Positions 34,728 to 44,100 are shown, counted from the first letter of the stretch. The stretch is 64,000 bases of DNA from Photobacterium proteolyticum (GCF_001939735.1 NZ_MJIL01000046.1:1-64000), one strand, 5' to 3'. The notes: generated by a model not told the origin, from the sequence alone. Numbers and translations: made by a program.

Positions 34728-35327
34728 ATGAATAGTATTACTTGTGCCCGGTGCTCAATCGCCAATATCGCAGGCCTAGCCTTGTTGAGCGTAAGTCTGT
34801 TAGCCGTTAGCTCAACTAGTGCCTACGCTCACAGAATGAAGGCTTTTTCATGGGTTGAAGGGGAGGCCATTGAAGGCGAAGCCTATTTTACAAATGGCCA
34901 AATGGCTGCTGATTCAACCGTCGAGTTGCTTGTTGACCAGAAAGTTGTAGCAACCACTCAAAGTGATGAGGAAGGGCAGTTTCGCTTTGAAGCATTAGCA
35001 GCTGGGGATTATCAAATCCGCACCGATGCCGGTCAGGGCCATGTCGCTACTTATTACATTTCGGCGAGTGAATTTTCCGTCGATGAAAGTGATATGGATA
35101 TCGTTGTTGAGCCTTCTGGCCCAGAAGCTTCACAGTCACAAAAAACTGTTGATAGTACTCTTTCGAAAGCTCAGGTAGAGCAGGCAGTAGCGAAAGCAAT
35201 TCGTCCTTTGCGTGAGCAGCTTGACCAATATGAGGCGAAAGTCCGACTTCACGATATCTTGGGTGGGATCGGATATATCTTTGGTCTGTTCGGGCTGTTT
35301 GTTCTCTATCGGTCTCGTCGCCAATGA
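34728..35327 (+). CDS. NikL/CbiL-like accessory component of the Ni/Co ECF transporter
   Basis: 199 residues. A signal peptide (1-34) is predicted to be cut after AYA, leaving His as the new N-terminal residue (HRMKAFSWVEG), as in NikK/NikL proteins where it may bind the metal. A beta-sandwich carboxypeptidase-regulatory-like domain (GEAYFTNGQ, DEEGQFRFEAL), a coil and a C-terminal membrane helix (about 177-194) follow. The start at MNSIT is chosen because the signal peptide begins there. It stands in place of cbiN. Its TGA overlaps the cbiQ ATG. It should not be confused with the methyltransferase CbiL at 39988. Confidence 0.85.
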   Translation: MNSITCARCSIANIAGLALLSVSLLAVSSTSAYAHRMKAFSWVEGEAIEGEAYFTNGQMAADSTVELLVDQKVVATTQSDEEGQFRFEALAAGDYQIRTDAGQGHVATYYISASEFSVDESDMDIVVEPSGPEASQSQKTVDSTLSKAQVEQAVAKAIRPLREQLDQYEAKVRLHDILGGIGYIFGLFGLFVLYRSRRQ

Positions 35328-36121
35328 TAGACGCTTTGCTTGCTACATCATCGACACAGATGTCATCAGTTAATGCTGCCCCAAGAGTGCGGTTGTTGCT
35401 GGCGATTGTTGTTGCAGCTGCGGTTGTGATGAACAAGCAATGGGTGCCTCTGTTTGGATATGGGCTGTTGGCACTTCATCTATGGCAACATAGCCTTGTC
35501 GGGCTTTGTACTGGATTGAAACGTCTGGCAGCCGTTGATGGTTTTATTGTGTTTACCGTTATTTTATTACCGTTTACCGAGCCGGGAGAGGTCGCATTTC
35601 ATGTCGGTGAGATGGCGGTGACCCGAGAAGGCATGACACTGACAGCAATGATTTTGTTTAAGGCGAATATCCTTGTTATCACCTTAATGGCCCTGTGTGC
35701 GGGGCTAAATGCAATGAGTTTGAGCTATGCTCTCGCCGAGCTGAAGGTACCGCATAAATTGGTGCTGATAATGCAGCTAAGTATTCGCTATATCAGTGTT
35801 ATGCATTTGGAATTTAAGCGATTACGTCAGGCCATGAAGGCCAGAGGGTTCCGGCCTGACAGTTCGCTACACACATGGCGCAGTTATGGCTACCTGTTTG
35901 GCATGATGCTGGTACGGGCGTTGGATCGTGCCGATCGGATTTGGCTGGCAATGAAATGTCGTGGTTTCAATGGACGTTTCCCGCAGACTCCGACGGTCCC
36001 TTTGTCTGCACGTGACAAACGTTATCTTGGCGGGTATCTCATCATTGTTGCCCTGATTTTTCATGGAGATATCGCTGTGAGTTGGTTAGTTAGCATATTG
36101 CCTATTCAGGAGTGGTCATGA
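35324..36121 (+). CDS. cbiQ: energy-coupling factor transporter membrane component
   Basis: 265 residues, about five to six membrane helices. The two short Ala-Arg-Gly coupling motifs, MKARGF and MKCRGFNGRFP, contact the ATPase CbiO. It forms the scaffold between CbiM and CbiO. It is joined by ATGA overlaps to the genes on both sides. Confidence 0.94.
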   Translation: MIDALLATSSTQMSSVNAAPRVRLLLAIVVAAAVVMNKQWVPLFGYGLLALHLWQHSLVGLCTGLKRLAAVDGFIVFTVILLPFTEPGEVAFHVGEMAVTREGMTLTAMILFKANILVITLMALCAGLNAMSLSYALAELKVPHKLVLIMQLSIRYISVMHLEFKRLRQAMKARGFRPDSSLHTWRSYGYLFGMMLVRALDRADRIWLAMKCRGFNGRFPQTPTVPLSARDKRYLGGYLIIVALIFHGDIAVSWLVSILPIQEWS

Positions 36122-36849
36122 GTGAATTAATTGCCCTCGAACAACTGAGTTATTCGCGCCCTAACGGGAAGATTTGTGCCGAGCAGCTAGATTTCAATCT
36201 GTCAGGTGGCGATCGAATAGCAATAACCGGGAGTAATGGCTGCGGGAAAAGCACTCTGCTTCAATTGATCATGGGGTTACTGCCAGCTGACAAGGGCAAC
36301 GTTCGTCTGTTTGGCGAGAGTTGTTATAGCAAAAATCGACTCGATGAAGCCAAGTTCAGACAGTACCGGACTCGTATTGGTCTGGTTTTTCAGGATCCCG
36401 ATGATCAGCTTTTTTGCCCGACTGTGATTGATGATGTTTGCTTCGGCCCTTTGAACCAAGGGTTTAGTGTTATTGAAGCTCGTCAGAAAGCCATTGCGAT
36501 ACTCAGTCAGCTTGGTATTGGTGACTTAACCGAATGTGTCAGTTATCAGTTGTCCGGCGGCCAGAAACGCTTGGTGGCCTTGGCAACCGTGTTGGTGATG
36601 GAGCCCGAGGCTCTGCTCCTGGACGAACCCACGAATGACTTGGATCAGGAGAATAAGCAACGGTTGTTAGAAATTCTACATGACTGCCAGTTGCCAATGA
36701 TCATTGTCAGTCACGATAAGCAATTTCGTTCTGAACTTGTATCGCAAGAATATTGTTTGCAACAAGGCCGGTTAGTGCCTGTTTCTACCGCGAATATCGA
36801 GGGTGCCAGCATGAATCAAGAGGCAGTTCAGGTAGGTGGTGGCGCGTGA
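36118..36849 (+). CDS. cbiO: ECF transporter ATPase component
   Basis: 243 residues. All ABC motifs are intact: Walker A GSNGCGKST, Q-loop GLVFQDPDDQLF, signature YQLSGGQKRLVALA, Walker B ALLLDEPTNDLD and switch His in IIVSHDKQF. It powers cobalt/nickel uptake by CbiM-CbiQ. The ATG at 36118 has AGGAG upstream and overlaps the cbiQ stop; a GTG two codons earlier is less likely. Its TGA overlaps the GTG of cbiD. Confidence 0.95.
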   Translation: MSELIALEQLSYSRPNGKICAEQLDFNLSGGDRIAITGSNGCGKSTLLQLIMGLLPADKGNVRLFGESCYSKNRLDEAKFRQYRTRIGLVFQDPDDQLFCPTVIDDVCFGPLNQGFSVIEARQKAIAILSQLGIGDLTECVSYQLSGGQKRLVALATVLVMEPEALLLDEPTNDLDQENKQRLLEILHDCQLPMIIVSHDKQFRSELVSQEYCLQQGRLVPVSTANIEGASMNQEAVQVGGGA

Positions 36850-38129
36850 TTACTCAAGTGAAACGCTCAAAGCATTGTAATGAACTACGTTCAGGGTTTA
36901 CGACGGGGGCTTGTGCGGCAGCTGCCAGCCGGGCAGCGACACACTATTTGCTGACTGATGAATGCATTCGTCAGGTAACGATTACTTTACCCAATGGTGA
37001 TAAAGCCTGCTTTGAGTTGTTTCGTCTCGTACACACTTCTGAGGGGGTGCTGGCGAGTGTAATAAAAGACGGCGGTGATGATCCCGACTGTACCCATGGC
37101 ATAGAGATTCAATGCATGGCGTCGTGGTATGCCGAGCCGGGCATTCATATTGACGGTGGAGAAGGGGTGGCGACAGTTACTTTACCTGGGCTGGAACTCC
37201 CTGTGGGAGAGGCGGCGATCAACCCCGTTCCTCGGCAGAATATATACGATATGGCAATGGCCGAGTGGTTGGCATGTCCGCCTGAGCAGCACCGTGAGCC
37301 GGGATTGGCACTGGAAATCCGTGTACCGGAAGGCAAAGAGTGTGCGAAACAGACTATCAGCGAACGGTTAGGGTTGGTTGGTGGCATTTCGATACTAGGG
37401 ACCCGTGGCACGGTTAAACCTTACTCGACCTCTGCATTCTCGGCGTCGGTACGCCAGTCGGTGCAGGTGGCCAGTGCAAATCGCCTTGATCATGTGGTAC
37501 TGACTACTGGAAGTCGATCAGAGCGATCGGCAATGGAGATGTTGCCCCAGCTTAACGCTATGGCGTTTATACAAGCGGGCGATTTTGTCGGGGTTGGGTT
37601 GCGTGCCGCCAAGCGATACCAGATCGGGAAAGTGACTGTCGTCGCGATGATCGGCAAGCTGGGGAAAATGGTGTCCGGCCATATGATGACTCATGTGTCC
37701 GGCCATGCGATTAGTTTTTCCCAACTGGCCGACATTGCCGCTCAGCATGGTGCAGATGAGGTGCTGTGCGGAGACTTGGCGAATGCCAATACCGGGCGAC
37801 ACGTGCTTGATCTTGTTCAGGCTTCAAATAACCGTTCAAACCCTTCTGCAGTGACTTTTTCTTTTTCAGCTAGCAGATATTTACAGGCTCTTTGCTGCCA
37901 TGCAGCCAAGTATGCGACTGATTATGTGGCTGACAAGGTCATGATTGAATTTCGCCTGATTGATTTTGATGGCAGCTTGCTGGCTCAATATCCGGCTGAT
38001 AGTCGTTGCAAGCAGCAGTCAGGGTCGTGCAACAGATTGATTTCACCTTTAACCAACAGAAAAAACCATAACAAGGACTGCCGTAATGAAAAGCATGCAG
38101 CAATTAACCCGGCAAGGCCGCCAAATTGA
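36846..38129 (+). CDS. cbiD: cobalt-precorrin-5B (C1)-methyltransferase
   Basis: 427 residues. CbiD methylates C1 of the corrin ring in the anaerobic pathway. The family opening LRSGFTTGACAAAASRAA and the glycine-rich AKQTISERLGLVGGISILGTRGTVKPYS, HVVLTTGSRSE and KMVSGHMMTHVSGH blocks are present. The start is GTG inside a GTGA overlap with cbiO, with AGGTAGGTGG upstream. The 3' end overlaps cbiC by 44 bases, and the last 40 or so residues look low in conservation. Confidence 0.94.
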   Translation: MITQVKRSKHCNELRSGFTTGACAAAASRAATHYLLTDECIRQVTITLPNGDKACFELFRLVHTSEGVLASVIKDGGDDPDCTHGIEIQCMASWYAEPGIHIDGGEGVATVTLPGLELPVGEAAINPVPRQNIYDMAMAEWLACPPEQHREPGLALEIRVPEGKECAKQTISERLGLVGGISILGTRGTVKPYSTSAFSASVRQSVQVASANRLDHVVLTTGSRSERSAMEMLPQLNAMAFIQAGDFVGVGLRAAKRYQIGKVTVVAMIGKLGKMVSGHMMTHVSGHAISFSQLADIAAQHGADEVLCGDLANANTGRHVLDLVQASNNRSNPSAVTFSFSASRYLQALCCHAAKYATDYVADKVMIEFRLIDFDGSLLAQYPADSRCKQQSGSCNRLISPLTNRKNHNKDCRNEKHAAINPARPPN

Positions 38130-38739
38130 AGAAAGCTCATTTGACATCATTGATCGTGAAATCGAACAGATTCACGGTGGACATAGCTTTACGCCTGCCC
38201 AATGGGCGGTTGTACGTCGAGCGATTCATACCACAGGCGACTTTGAGTTTGAGGACTTATTTCGATTCAGTGAGCAGGCAACATCTTCCGGTATTGCTGC
38301 GCTGAAGGCAGGGGCTCCGATCATTACCGATGTCACCATGATTACCAGCGGGCTTAGTCAGCAAAGGCTATCAGTCTATGGGAATCAGGCTCACTGTTTT
38401 ATCAGCGATGCCAAGGTTATTGAAATTGCCAAGAAAGAGGGTGAAACGCGAGCAATTTGGGCGATGCGTTATGCCAGAGATCTCGGGTTGCTCGATGGCG
38501 CGATTGTGGGGGTGGGTAATGCCCCGACCGCGCTTTTTGAGGTGCTTCGAATGGTTGCTGACAACGAAGCCAAACCTGCATTGATTGTGGGGATCCCGGT
38601 GGGTTTTGTGAAGGCGGAAGAATCAAAACAGGCGCTGACAGAACAACATATCGTGCCTTATATCGCCAGCCTTGGTCGAAAAGGGGGGAGCCCTCTGGTG
38701 GTCTCAACTATTCATGCTTTGCTCACGGAGTCTGTATGA
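38086..38739 (+). CDS. cbiC: cobalt-precorrin-8 methylmutase
   Basis: 217 residues, the usual length. CbiC moves the C11 methyl to C12, forming cobyrinate. SFDIIDREI, VVRRAIHTTGDFEFEDL (catalytic His), ITDVTMITSGL and VGNAPTALFEVLRMV, IVGIPVGFVKAEESK are family blocks. AAGGAC precedes the ATG. It overlaps the cbiD end by 44 bases and cbiE-T by ATGA. Confidence 0.95.
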   Translation: MKSMQQLTRQGRQIEESSFDIIDREIEQIHGGHSFTPAQWAVVRRAIHTTGDFEFEDLFRFSEQATSSGIAALKAGAPIITDVTMITSGLSQQRLSVYGNQAHCFISDAKVIEIAKKEGETRAIWAMRYARDLGLLDGAIVGVGNAPTALFEVLRMVADNEAKPALIVGIPVGFVKAEESKQALTEQHIVPYIASLGRKGGSPLVVSTIHALLTESV

Positions 38740-39995
38740 CTGCAGCCATTACTATTGTCGGTGTGCCGGAAGATGGCTGTATAAGCCTTACCAGTCGTGC
38801 TGTAAATGCTGTAGCCCAAGCCCGGGTGCTGGCCGGACACTCACGTTTGTTGCATTGGTTTCCCCAGTTTAAAGGCCGTTTATTGCCAATGGACAATGGG
38901 TTCAGACCATGGCTGAACCAGCTTATCGATGAGAGTGAAGAGGGTGAGGTCGTTGTTCTTGCTTCGGGGGATCCGCTGTTCTATGGCATTGGTAGTACCT
39001 TGAGAAAACAATTCGATCAGCGTGAGTTGTGCTTTATCCCTTCACCCTCTTCCATGCAGTTGGCTTTCTCTCGTCTGGGCTTACCCTGGCAGGATGCTCG
39101 TTGTTTGTCATTGCATGGCAGGAAAATAGCAGGTTTGGTTTGTCAGCTGCAGCAGGGCGATTTGTTCGCGATACTGACGGATAGTACCAATACACCATCG
39201 GTAATTGCACAACATTTGCTGCATTACGGAGAAACCTCATGGCAGCTCAGTGTTTGTGAGCAACTCGGGGCTCCAGGCGAACGCATTACGGAATATCGTG
39301 TCTCAGAGTTGGCCGAACTGTCAGGAGATGAGTTTGACCCGCTAAATGTAATTATTGCTGAACGAACAGCACCTGGGTTTTGGGGAGAGTACGGCCAGTT
39401 TGCCGATGATGATGCCTTTGAGAAGCGCATGCCGCAGCGAGGGTTGATTACCAAGCAGCCAATTCGGCATTTGGCTCTGGCAGAAATGAGGCTTCGACCT
39501 GCTACCACTGTTTGGGATATCGGCACGGGGTCGGGTTCGATTGCAATTGAGGCCGCCAAGCAGTGCTGGCAGGGGAGTGTTTATACGGTCGAATGCAACG
39601 AGGCCTGTTACACAGCTATCGAGGCGAATATCGCAGCTCACGGCACCGACAATGTCACTCTGCTAAAAGGGAGAGCGCCAGAGGCTCTGGTGGGTTTGCC
39701 TGCGCCTGATGCGGTATTTGTCGGCGGAACACGCGGGGCGATGGGCGATATATTATCGCATTGCTGGCAGCAGCTAGCTGAACAAGGGGTGTTGGTCGTG
39801 ACAGCCGTCACTATTGACTCTGTTGTTGAAATTCATCAATGGAGCAAACTAAACCAGCTTAACCCGAAAGTGCAGCTTGCCTCCGTCTCACAAGGGGTCC
39901 CTCTGGCACATTATACCCGATATCAGGCTGAAAACCCGATCCATCTTTTCATATTTAATAAGTCAGTGACGCAACAAGGTAATAACAATGAATGA
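38736..39995 (+). CDS. cbiET: fused cobalt-precorrin-7 C5-methyltransferase / C15-methyltransferase-decarboxylase (CbiE-CbiT)
   Basis: 419 residues. CbiE (about 1-205) shows ITIVGVPEDGC, VVVLASGDPLFYGIGS and IPSPSSMQLAFSRLGLPW. CbiT (about 225-415) has the SAM motif VWDIGTGSGSIAIEAA and PDAVFVGGTRG. The fusion corresponds to CobL of the aerobic pathway and is common. It overlaps cbiC by ATGA and cbiL by 8 bases. Confidence 0.94.
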   Translation: MTAAITIVGVPEDGCISLTSRAVNAVAQARVLAGHSRLLHWFPQFKGRLLPMDNGFRPWLNQLIDESEEGEVVVLASGDPLFYGIGSTLRKQFDQRELCFIPSPSSMQLAFSRLGLPWQDARCLSLHGRKIAGLVCQLQQGDLFAILTDSTNTPSVIAQHLLHYGETSWQLSVCEQLGAPGERITEYRVSELAELSGDEFDPLNVIIAERTAPGFWGEYGQFADDDAFEKRMPQRGLITKQPIRHLALAEMRLRPATTVWDIGTGSGSIAIEAAKQCWQGSVYTVECNEACYTAIEANIAAHGTDNVTLLKGRAPEALVGLPAPDAVFVGGTRGAMGDILSHCWQQLAEQGVLVVTAVTIDSVVEIHQWSKLNQLNPKVQLASVSQGVPLAHYTRYQAENPIHLFIFNKSVTQQGNNNE

Positions 39996-40770
39996 TAACT
40001 CTGCTGGTCAATTATTTGCTGTCGGTGTAGGCACCGGAGACAGCGAACTGCTTACCCTCAAGGCAGTTAGATTATTGCAACAAGCTGATGTGATAGCGAT
40101 TCCGGAGAAAACCTTGGGTAAGGGTGATTCATTTGCCTGGCAGATAGTGACTGGTGCGATTGACGATGACGAACTGGCAGCTGAGCGTTGTTTTTTGCAT
40201 TTTCCGATGACTCGGGATGCTTCGGTAAATGTTCCTGCATGGCGTCGTGCCGCATCGCAAATTGCTGATCATGTTAAAGCCGGAAAAAAGGTAGTGTTTG
40301 TGACAGAAGGCGATCCGTCTGTATTTAGCACCTGGGCTTATGTTCAGGAAGAACTTAGCGAGATCATGCCTCAGTTGGAGCCTGAAATAGTTCCCGGGAT
40401 TACGTCAATCACTGCGATTCCGTCCCAGACAAAGATTCCGCTGGCAGATGGTCAGGAACGGTTTTGTGTGGTGCCGGCAACCTATGGTATGGAATGTCTG
40501 CCTCGCTTGATGGTCGAGTTCGACACTATTATGTTGATTAAGGCGGGCCGGGTGATCCCTGAACTTACAGCGATGTTGGAGGATATGGGGTTGCTGGATT
40601 GTGCGACCTATGTGTCTCACGCCACGATGGATAAGCAGGAAATCTATCATGATCTTCGAGAAGTACCTGCGGAGCATCGCTACTTTTCAATGGTTCAGTT
40701 GTCTATCCGAAGCCGCCGGGGCATTTTGAGAGGTTCCCAGCAAACTAGTGCCGATGAATGGGTGGGGTGA
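39988..40770 (+). CDS. cbiL: cobalt-precorrin-2 C20-methyltransferase
   Basis: 260 residues of the tetrapyrrole methylase fold. LFAVGVGTGDSELLTLKAV is the N-terminal loop, VVFVTEGDPSVFSTWAYV the GDP loop and IVPGITSITAIPSQTKIPLA the SAM-binding part; Ala-Asp and Pro residues fit CbiL. It uses the cobalt-sirohydrochlorin made by CobA and CbiK. It begins 8 bases before the end of cbiET. Confidence 0.94.
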   Translation: MNDNSAGQLFAVGVGTGDSELLTLKAVRLLQQADVIAIPEKTLGKGDSFAWQIVTGAIDDDELAAERCFLHFPMTRDASVNVPAWRRAASQIADHVKAGKKVVFVTEGDPSVFSTWAYVQEELSEIMPQLEPEIVPGITSITAIPSQTKIPLADGQERFCVVPATYGMECLPRLMVEFDTIMLIKAGRVIPELTAMLEDMGLLDCATYVSHATMDKQEIYHDLREVPAEHRYFSMVQLSIRSRRGILRGSQQTSADEWVG

Positions 40771-40777
40771 ATGCTCA

Positions 40778-42403
40778 ATGAAAATAGCTGTTTATGCGAT
40801 CACCCTTAATGGTGCCAGACAAGCGCAGCGGTTACACCGGGAATTACCTTTTGCCGATGTTTTCGTCAGCGAGGTCGGGCTTGAAGAGTGTGTCTCAGCA
40901 TCATTGCTGACGTTGCCGCTGGCTGAGTTTATCGCACCGAATTTCCACCATTACGATTGCCATATTTGTATTTTTGCGACAGGCATTGTCAGCCGCATAA
41001 TGGCACCGTTACTGACAGATAAACGCCAAGACCCTGCAGTGATCTGTGTTGATGACCAAGGCCAGTTCGCGATCCCAATGTTATCTGGCCACCGTGGTGG
41101 CGCTAACACGATGGCACAGCGTGTGGCACAAATTCTTAAAGCCACGCCGGTCGTGACAACTGCATCAGACGCCGCCAATACACTGTCGGTCGACATGATG
41201 GGAGCACCGTTTGGCTGGGCACTGGATCCCCAGTGTGAGGCCGCAATCACTTCGGTTTCCGCGGCAGTCGTCAATGATAAACCTGTTCTGGTGGTACAGC
41301 AGGCGGGCGAAAGAAGTTGGTGGCCCTATAAACGTACCATGCCGAAGCACATTTATTGCCATGCTCAATTAGCTGAAATTGATAGCGAGCTTTGGCAGGG
41401 GCTGGTGCTTATTAGCGACCGGAGAGAGCCAGAGCACTATGAACATTGGCAGCATAAAGCCGTTTTATGGCGGCCTAAGTCACTGGTGCTAGGAATCGGT
41501 TGCGACCGTAACACTCCATTATCAACAATTCAGGCCGGTATCGACAGGTTCCTGGCTGAAAATAACCTTTCCATTGATAGCGTATCAGCGATGGCCAGTA
41601 TCGACCTGAAGGCTGATGAAGCAGGTTTGCTGGCCTATTCCCAACAGCAACAATGGCCCTTTGTTACCTACAGTGCGGAACAGTTGCGTGATGTCGAAGG
41701 GATCGAAAATCCATCTTCCTATGTCGAGAAGGTGACTGGTGTGGCATCGGTTGCCGAAGCGGCGGCATTGAAGCATAGCCATACCAATAAGCTGCTAGCG
41801 CCAAAATGGAAATTCAAGCTGGATGGTTACAACGTCACTGTGTCGTGCTGTCGAATCGAGCATGAAGAAGCGTTCTCGAGACACAATTGGAAAAACTGGC
41901 TTGGGCAGAAGAGCAAAATAAATGCCCATGGAAGTGACGTGGTAAAAGGGTATCAATGCAAACCCAAGCATGTCGATTTAGACCGGCCGATGTTGTATCA
42001 CCGGCATCACTTATTGCTGTGCGAAGGCGGACGGTGCAGCAAGGAAGGCAGTAAAAACCTCACGCATGAACTTCGCTCTCTTATCAAGGAGATGGGGCTT
42101 GCCAGCGGTAACAACCGCATCAAACTGAGCCGGACACAATGTGCGGGAGCATGTCGCAATCGCGCCACGCTGGTGGTTTACGAACGTCTTGAAAGCAACG
42201 AGACGCCAGTCAACAACGGGAGCTGGCTGCGAAATGTTGAAAACCTGACGCTGACCCAGTGGCGCCGCTTGTTCCTGGCACTGGCTGATCGCGTACCGCT
42301 GAGTTCTGTTTTGGAGCCGGAATACTTCGCCGCCATAGATGCGGCAAAGCCGATCACCCGAGACGAGATAATTAATAATTCACAAGGATTGGCAACACAA
42401 TGA
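40778..42403 (+). CDS. cbiG: cobalt-precorrin-5A hydrolase fused to a [2Fe-2S] ferredoxin-like domain
   Basis: 541 residues. Residues 1-345 are CbiG, which opens the delta-lactone ring: CIFATGIVSRIMAPLL, VDDQGQFAIPMLSGHRGGAN and the C-terminal domain VLGIGCDRNTPLSTIQAGID. From about 400 an added thioredoxin-like ferredoxin domain carries Cys415-x4-Cys420 (LLCEGGRCSKEG) and Cys455-x3-Cys459 (TQCAGACRNR). The start MKIAVY has GGTGGGGTGA upstream; an in-frame ATG ten codons earlier lies inside cbiL. The extra domain may supply electrons in the pathway. Confidence 0.92.
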   Translation: MKIAVYAITLNGARQAQRLHRELPFADVFVSEVGLEECVSASLLTLPLAEFIAPNFHHYDCHICIFATGIVSRIMAPLLTDKRQDPAVICVDDQGQFAIPMLSGHRGGANTMAQRVAQILKATPVVTTASDAANTLSVDMMGAPFGWALDPQCEAAITSVSAAVVNDKPVLVVQQAGERSWWPYKRTMPKHIYCHAQLAEIDSELWQGLVLISDRREPEHYEHWQHKAVLWRPKSLVLGIGCDRNTPLSTIQAGIDRFLAENNLSIDSVSAMASIDLKADEAGLLAYSQQQQWPFVTYSAEQLRDVEGIENPSSYVEKVTGVASVAEAAALKHSHTNKLLAPKWKFKLDGYNVTVSCCRIEHEEAFSRHNWKNWLGQKSKINAHGSDVVKGYQCKPKHVDLDRPMLYHRHHLLLCEGGRCSKEGSKNLTHELRSLIKEMGLASGNNRIKLSRTQCAGACRNRATLVVYERLESNETPVNNGSWLRNVENLTLTQWRRLFLALADRVPLSSVLEPEYFAAIDAAKPITRDEIINNSQGLATQ

Positions 42404-43272
42404 AACGATTGAGGCACCATAACAAAGGGACGGCTATTGTCTTAACTTGCTTTGGCTCGGTAGTCGAGCAACAGCGTTATTTGGCTTTGCGACAGCGACT
42501 GGCTGAACGTTATCCGAGCTGTATGGTAAAACTTGCCTTTAGCTCAAAGATGGTGATTAAAAAGCTGGGTCAGCAAGGAGAGCGTTATCAAAGTCTGCCG
42601 CAGGTGTTGGCAGATCTTGATATGGAGGGGTATCAGCATATTCTGGTGGTTTCCTGTTATATGTTCCCGACAGATGAACATTTGCAATTATCTAAAATGG
42701 TGAAAGGCTTCCGCCAGTTCTCGCTAGCCAGCATTGAGCATACGCCGGCAATCATGCATCACACTTTGCATGCTAGTGCCATTTTGGCAGCGCTGAACCA
42801 CCGTTTTTCCCAAGGGAGTGATGTGAATCTGTTTATCCATCATGGTGCCCCGTTACTGGATAACCCTGGTCATCAGGCTATCCAGTATTGCGATAGTATG
42901 CTGATGAAGCTATCGGCGAAGAACTTTACCTGCTCACTCGAAGGAGCATGGCCATTCCGTCTGATCGCCGAATCACTGTCACAGGAAATGCTGGCAGTTG
43001 GACAACAGGCTTCTGCTTGTACTGAGCACGCGATTAAGCCACAGCTACGCTTGATCCCACTGTTGCTCGTGTCCGGCAATCACTTCGTCAATGATCTGGT
43101 TGAAATTAAGCAATCTCTGGACAATAGCTTTGATGTTTCTTTGGCTGAACCGATTAGCGGTGACAGATTTTGTCTGCTTGATCTTCCTGAGCTGGTTTCA
43201 GTGTTAGAGCAGCAAGTGGAGGAAGGGCTAATTCGCTTGCGGGCACCTGAGTCAGAGGTGTCGTGTGGCTAA
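42400..43272 (+). CDS. cbiK: anaerobic cobalt chelatase, CbiK-like
   Basis: 290 residues. CbiK inserts Co(II) into sirohydrochlorin. Despite low similarity, the fold and active-site residues can be placed: IVLTCFGS, FSSKMVIKKL, then His148 in FIHHGA, Glu181 in SLEGAWPF and His228 in LLLVSGNHFVNDL, matching CbiK's GHG, ESYP and AGDHAINDM. The middle LHIINGDEY segment is replaced by YMFPTDEH. Position between cbiG and cbiH and lack of another chelatase support the call. ATGA overlap with cbiG. Confidence 0.8.
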   Translation: MKRLRHHNKGTAIVLTCFGSVVEQQRYLALRQRLAERYPSCMVKLAFSSKMVIKKLGQQGERYQSLPQVLADLDMEGYQHILVVSCYMFPTDEHLQLSKMVKGFRQFSLASIEHTPAIMHHTLHASAILAALNHRFSQGSDVNLFIHHGAPLLDNPGHQAIQYCDSMLMKLSAKNFTCSLEGAWPFRLIAESLSQEMLAVGQQASACTEHAIKPQLRLIPLLLVSGNHFVNDLVEIKQSLDNSFDVSLAEPISGDRFCLLDLPELVSVLEQQVEEGLIRLRAPESEVSCG

Positions 43273-44089
43273 GCTAATTCTGGTCGGGTTAGGGCCCGGA
43301 AGTTTGGATCTTATGTCTTTAAGGGCCAGACAGGCCATTGTCGATGCCGATGTGGTGGCTGGCTATAAAGCCTATGTAGATCTTATTCAAGATCTCATCA
43401 CGCACCAGGAGGTGATCCAAAGCGGAATGACTCGAGAGTGGGACAGAGCGGCCGCAGCGGTTGCACAAGCAAAAGCAGGGCGCGACGTGGTGTTGGTCTG
43501 TTCTGGTGATGCAGGGATGTATGCGATGGCCCCCTTGGTACTCGAGCTGCTGACGGAGCAAGGATGGAGTGCCGAGCAGGGACCCCAGGTAGAGATTATT
43601 CCCGGTATTACGGCGGCCAATGCCTGTGCCTCTTTGGTTGGTGCGCCGCTTGGCCATGATAGTTGTACGATTTCACTTTCCGACTTGCTCACACCTTGGC
43701 CAGTAATCGAAAAACGGATCCATGCTGCAGCTGAAGCTGACTTTGCTATCACGTTTTATAATCCACGCTCGCGTAAGCGTAAAAGTCACATCGAAAATGC
43801 GCAGCGTATTTTGCTGGCTTACCGTGAGCCGAGTACGCCTGTCGCGGTGGTGAATGCGGCCTATCGTGATGAGCAGCATGTGAACCTGACAACGCTCGAC
43901 CAATTTACCGAACTGGAATTTGGGATGAATGCGGCGGTGATTGTCGGAAACAGCAGTAGTTTCCTGTATCAAGACTGGATTGTTACCCCGCGTGGATACC
44001 GTAATAAATATCAGCTGGACGATGGTGTGACCTTGCCCGGACAGAAGCGCGGGCATGCACTTGCAGTCGATAATGCAGAAAGAGAATAA
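43265..44089 (+). CDS. cbiH: cobalt-precorrin-3 C17-methyltransferase
   Basis: 274 residues. Tetrapyrrole methylase blocks: LILVGLGPGSLDLMSLRARQ, VVLVCSGDAGMYAMAPLV, IIPGITAANACASLVGAPLGHD, and FAITFYNPRSRKR, which mark the CbiH/CobJ branch. It makes the ring-contracted cobalt-precorrin-4. GTG start with 8 bases of overlap with cbiK. The C-terminal tail after RGYRNKY is short, without the extra domain of some homologues. Confidence 0.94.
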   Translation: MAKLILVGLGPGSLDLMSLRARQAIVDADVVAGYKAYVDLIQDLITHQEVIQSGMTREWDRAAAAVAQAKAGRDVVLVCSGDAGMYAMAPLVLELLTEQGWSAEQGPQVEIIPGITAANACASLVGAPLGHDSCTISLSDLLTPWPVIEKRIHAAAEADFAITFYNPRSRKRKSHIENAQRILLAYREPSTPVAVVNAAYRDEQHVNLTTLDQFTELEFGMNAAVIVGNSSSFLYQDWIVTPRGYRNKYQLDDGVTLPGQKRGHALAVDNAERE

Positions 44090-44100
44090 CGGAGACAACG

